This document shows, one piece after another, positions 42,209-44,607 of a DNA stretch of 44,607 bases. Source of the DNA: an uncultured Eubacteriales bacterium (GTDB taxonomy: Bacteria > Bacillota > Clostridia > Oscillospirales > UBA644). The position numbers were made by a program, and so were the translations under genes. The stretch's first letter is position 1, and each line of letters starts with the position of its first letter. The notes beneath the pieces were generated by a model that was given only the letters and a program-made list of their open reading frames with translations, made no database searches and was not told the origin of the DNA. Location of the stretch: positions 1-44,607 of the forward strand of contig CAKSQP010000004.1 of assembly GCA_934486965.1 (NCBI GenBank), read 5' to 3'.

Positions 42209-42738
42209 CAGTTTTTGAATTCTTCCTTATAGCCGTCCATTGCCTTTTTAATAACTTCAATGGCGACGTCGACGTCGTTTACTCCCTTGATTTCGGTCTG
42301 GACGCCTTCGAGTGTTTTATACACTTCAAAGAAGTTTGATATCTCGTCGAAGATATGCACGGGGATATCCTTTATCGACTCGTAGCAGTTATAGGACGGA
42401 TCGCGGACGGGAACGGCGATTATCTTTTCGTCAAAGGAAACGCCGTCGGTCATTTCAAGCACGCCTATCGGCTTACAGGTGACAAGAGTTAAGGGAATTA
42501 TCGCTTCCTGACAAAGCACCAGAACGTCGAGAGGGTCTTTGTCGTCGGCGTAGGTACGGGGAATAAAACCGTAGTTTGCAGGGTAATGGGTCGAAGTGTA
42601 AAGCACTCTGTCGAGCCTCAGAAGTCCCGTTTCCTTATCAAGTTCGTATTTGTTTTTGCCGCCCTTTGAAATTTCGATTACGGCGGTAAATTCTTCGGGG
42701 CTTACTCTTTCGGGGGATATATCGTGCCAGATATTCAT
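42208..42738 (-). CDS. ppa: Inorganic pyrophosphatase, family I
   Basis: A 176-aa cytoplasmic enzyme that hydrolyses pyrophosphate. Family I motifs: YPANYGFIPRTYADDKDPLDVLVL (substrate Tyr, Arg and metal Asp residues), KYELDKETGLLRLDR near residue 26. ATG at 42738 behind AAAAGGAG; an in-frame ATG 15 codons upstream falls in the promoter area. A weak TTGTCA-16-TATATG pair at about 42760-42790 may be its promoter. Confidence 0.95.
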   Translation of the reverse strand: MNIWHDISPERVSPEEFTAVIEISKGGKNKYELDKETGLLRLDRVLYTSTHYPANYGFIPRTYADDKDPLDVLVLCQEAIIPLTLVTCKPIGVLEMTDGVSFDEKIIAVPVRDPSYNCYESIKDIPVHIFDEISNFFEVYKTLEGVQTEIKGVNDVDVAIEVIKKAMDGYKEEFKN

Positions 42739-42826
42739 ACAAACGCTCCTTTTTGAAATATTACATATAATATAACGCCGCAATGTGACAAATCGGTTTC
42801 AAAAGCGTTCACAAAATCGCAAGAGA

Positions 42827-43603
42827 CTATACAAGATAATTGAATACGGCGGTAACGGCGCCGATAATTACAAGCACGACGCCCGTAACCCTGTTAAGCG
42901 TTTTCGGGCTTGCCTTATTTGCGATCTTCGCGGCGATAAGAGCCCACACAAGGGTAAAGACTATGCAGAGAATAAGGCTTGCAACGTCGGGCATTCCGCC
43001 GAGAGCGAAGTGACTTACCGAGCCTGTAAGCGCGGTAAAGGACATTATAAATACGCTCGTTCCGACAGCGGTTTTGAGGTCGTAGCCGAGGACGGTCGTT
43101 AAGACAAGCAGCATCATCATTCCGCCGCCCGCGCCGACAAATCCGCAGATAAAGCCGACGAGAACGCCGAAAATTATAGATTTTATAAGTCTTGTTTTCT
43201 TATCGGCATTCTGCGACGTTTCTCTGGTCGTCATAACGGGCTTTACGATAAATTTAATACCTAAAAACGCCGTCATTATCGTTGAAAATCCGCCCATTGC
43301 CGCCGACGGGAGAAGAGACGAAACAAAACTGCCGACAAAGGTAAAGACAAGAACGGACGCCATCATGACACTGCCGTTTTTGATATCGAGATTTTTGTTT
43401 TTTCCATAAGTATACGCGCTTACAGCCGAGGCGAGAACGTCGCTTGCAAGGGCAATCCCGACCGCCTGATAAGGGTCGATTCCGAGAAAGGTTATAAGCA
43501 AGGGGCTGATGACCGCCGCGGCGCTCATTCCCGCAAAGCCCGTTCCGAGCCCTGCGCCCGCACCCGCAAGAAAACAGATAAGAATTTTATAGAGTATGTC
43601 CAT
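42827..43603 (-). CDS. TauE/SafE family permease
   Basis: A 258-aa membrane protein with about eight hydrophobic helices in two similar halves: GAGAGLGTGFAGMSAA near residue 15 and VGFICGFVGAGGGMMML near 150, the repeated glycine-rich signature of the TauE/SafE (TSUP) family. These export or import sulfite, sulfonates or organic acids; substrate unknown. It overlaps the trmO stop (TAATG), so is co-transcribed with it. Confidence 0.92.
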   Translation of the reverse strand: MDILYKILICFLAGAGAGLGTGFAGMSAAAVISPLLITFLGIDPYQAVGIALASDVLASAVSAYTYGKNKNLDIKNGSVMMASVLVFTFVGSFVSSLLPSAAMGGFSTIMTAFLGIKFIVKPVMTTRETSQNADKKTRLIKSIIFGVLVGFICGFVGAGGGMMMLLVLTTVLGYDLKTAVGTSVFIMSFTALTGSVSHFALGGMPDVASLILCIVFTLVWALIAAKIANKASPKTLNRVTGVVLVIIGAVTAVFNYLV

Positions 43604-44292
43604 TATTTTTCCTTCTTTACTTCAAGAACCGTGAGTTTGTTTTCCGTTACCGAAAAGGAAACGTTAAATCCGTACATTTCAAAAGAATATATTCTTTCGG
43701 GGTCGCTCTGGTATGAGGGGCGGGGGTCTTCGGAAAGGACGTCCGCAAAGACCGAAAGCAGATTTTCGGGGATATTTTTCTTTGCCCCGTCCGAAAATTC
43801 AACCGTCAGTTTTTCGTTTTCATGTTCGGCGGCAAAGCCGTATTCTGCGTTTTCGGCGCAGTCGGCAAACGGAAGATACGGTTTTATGTCAAAAACCGGA
43901 GTCCCGTCCATGATATCCGCTCCCGAAACGCGTAAAAAGACTGTTCCGTCGGGCTTTTTGCCGAAAGTTTCGAGTTTCACGAGAGACAGTCCTATCGGGT
44001 TCGGGCGAAAGGGCGAACGGGTCGCGAAAACGCCGCGTCTTTCGTTTCCGCCAAGCCTCGGAGGGCGGACAGTCGGAGACCATTTTCCTCTGTCGTTTTC
44101 GGAAAAATACCATAAGACCCAAATATGCGAAAAACCGTCAAGTCCGCGAAGAGATGTTTCGTTCGAATATTCGGGGAGAAACTCTATTTCGGAGACAAGC
44201 GACTTTACAACGCCGCTCTGCCGCGGTATCCCGAATTTTTCGGGAAACGCCGAGCGTACGACGGCTATCGGGTGAAAAACAACGTCCTGCAT
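43603..44292 (-). CDS. trmO: tRNA m6t6A37 methyltransferase TrmO (TsaA family)
   Basis: A 229-aa protein with the YaeB/TrmO beta-barrel: HPIAVVRSAFPEKFGIPRQSG at the start, FSHIWVLWYF near residue 57, and the SAM-binding RGVFATRSPFRPNPIGLSLVKLE. It N6-methylates t6A37 in tRNA-Thr reading ACY codons. C-terminal domain SDPERIYSFEMYGF is the usual TrmO tail. ATG at 44292 behind AAGGAGA. Confidence 0.92.
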   Translation of the reverse strand: MQDVVFHPIAVVRSAFPEKFGIPRQSGVVKSLVSEIEFLPEYSNETSLRGLDGFSHIWVLWYFSENDRGKWSPTVRPPRLGGNERRGVFATRSPFRPNPIGLSLVKLETFGKKPDGTVFLRVSGADIMDGTPVFDIKPYLPFADCAENAEYGFAAEHENEKLTVEFSDGAKKNIPENLLSVFADVLSEDPRPSYQSDPERIYSFEMYGFNVSFSVTENKLTVLEVKKEK

Positions 44293-44316
44293 ATATATTC
44301 TCCTTGATATTATACT

Positions 44317-44345
44317 ATTTTATAAAAACAGCAGGCCGTTGTCAA
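44317..44345 (-). promoter_or_regulatory. Sigma-A promoter of trmO-tauE
   Basis: TTGACA (44345-44340) and TAAAAT (44322-44317) on the minus strand with 17 bp between. Confidence 0.83.
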
Positions 44346-44365
44346 TAGTTTAGTGAATATTGACA
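44340..44365. repeat. TGTCAATA-N10-TATTGACA inverted repeat over the -35 box
   Basis: An 8-bp perfect inverted repeat whose left arm contains the -35 box of trmO. It may be an operator, or simply two opposed -35-like hexamers. Confidence 0.45.
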
Positions 44366-44379
44366 CCAACCTGCCGATT

Positions 44380-44607
44380 TTATCTGTTCAGAAGCCATAC
44401 GCCGCAGCTTAAATATCCCGCAAAGGTAAGCCAGAGAAGATACGGATAGTTAAGATATGCCGCAACGGGCTTTATCTTCGAAAAAAGGATTATCATATAA
44501 AGAACGAGTATCCACAGAAGAATAAGCCACAGAAACGAGAAAAAGTAAAGTCCGAACCCGAAGAAAAAGATGCTCCAGAAGAAGTTCACGGCAAGTTGAA
44601 TTCCGTA
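44380..44607 (-). CDS. tspO: TspO/MBR family protein, N-terminus cut by window edge
   Basis: The last 75 residues of a TspO-like membrane protein; the frame is open to the window end. YGIQLAVNFFWSIFFF, then PYLLWLTFAGYLSCGVWLLNR at the C-terminus, match the final two helices of the family (N..WS..FF and PY..W..FA..L). TspO proteins bind porphyrins and act in stress or tetrapyrrole handling. The terminal helix has SCGVW where N.WIW-like residues are common. Confidence 0.85.
   Translation of the reverse strand, partial: YGIQLAVNFFWSIFFFGFGLYFFSFLWLILLWILVLYMIILFSKIKPVAAYLNYPYLLWLTFAGYLSCGVWLLNR

Overview
The window is chromosomal DNA from an endospore-forming clostridial Firmicute (Bacillota, class Clostridia). 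The evidence is a complete spoIIIAA-AH operon, a SpoIVFB-type protease, Gram-positive surface anchoring, sigma-A promoters with near-consensus boxes and strong Shine-Dalgarno sites. GC looks intermediate. I cannot name a genus. Both ends cut genes: comEC at the left and a tspO-like gene at the right.

Layout from left to right. (1) 1-4200: comEC, a SpoIVFB-like site-2 protease with a tiny partner, rodA and tRNA-Thr. (2) 4200-6540: an ornithine-cyclodeaminase-family gene and a PLP aminotransferase beside the tRNA, possibly acquired. (3) 6540-10310: a secreted, membrane-anchored protein of unknown function and a polar amino acid ABC transporter. (4) 10310-12085: a four-helix-bundle (IVP) gene behind a multi-hairpin repeat, tRNA-Arg, and a broken valS with a nonsense codon and a large internal deletion. 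(5) 12113-20714: one long minus-strand operon (asp23, nusB, xseA, xseB, ispA, yuiD-like, OLE RNA, oapA, tlyA, nadK, argR, recN). The roughly 600-nt gene-free stretch in it has the position, size and partner gene of the OLE RNA, and is closed by a 14-bp terminal helix. (6) 20751-25319: spoIIIA operon. (7) 25396-30230: argH and argG under a perfect promoter, and a beta-helix carbohydrate-active-like protein. (8) 30386-41910: a cyclophilin, then a cobalamin riboswitch with an intrinsic terminator controlling about 11 kb of surface and ECF transport genes. (9) 41930-44607: small HTH regulator, pyrophosphatase, TauE/SafE permease, TrmO, TspO.

The most striking system is the riboswitch-controlled operon. 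It encodes two alpha/alpha-barrel proteins and two DUF4430 proteins, which are the two folds fused in animal intrinsic factor and transcobalamin. Here they lie on separate membrane-anchored polypeptides in the order barrel, beta, barrel, beta, followed by EcfT, a fused EcfAA ATPase and an S component. I infer a Gram-positive corrinoid capture-and-import system. The first DUF4430 gene carries an in-frame TAG.

The second highlight is the OLE RNA/OapA pair, with the end of the RNA abutting the oapA ribosome binding site.
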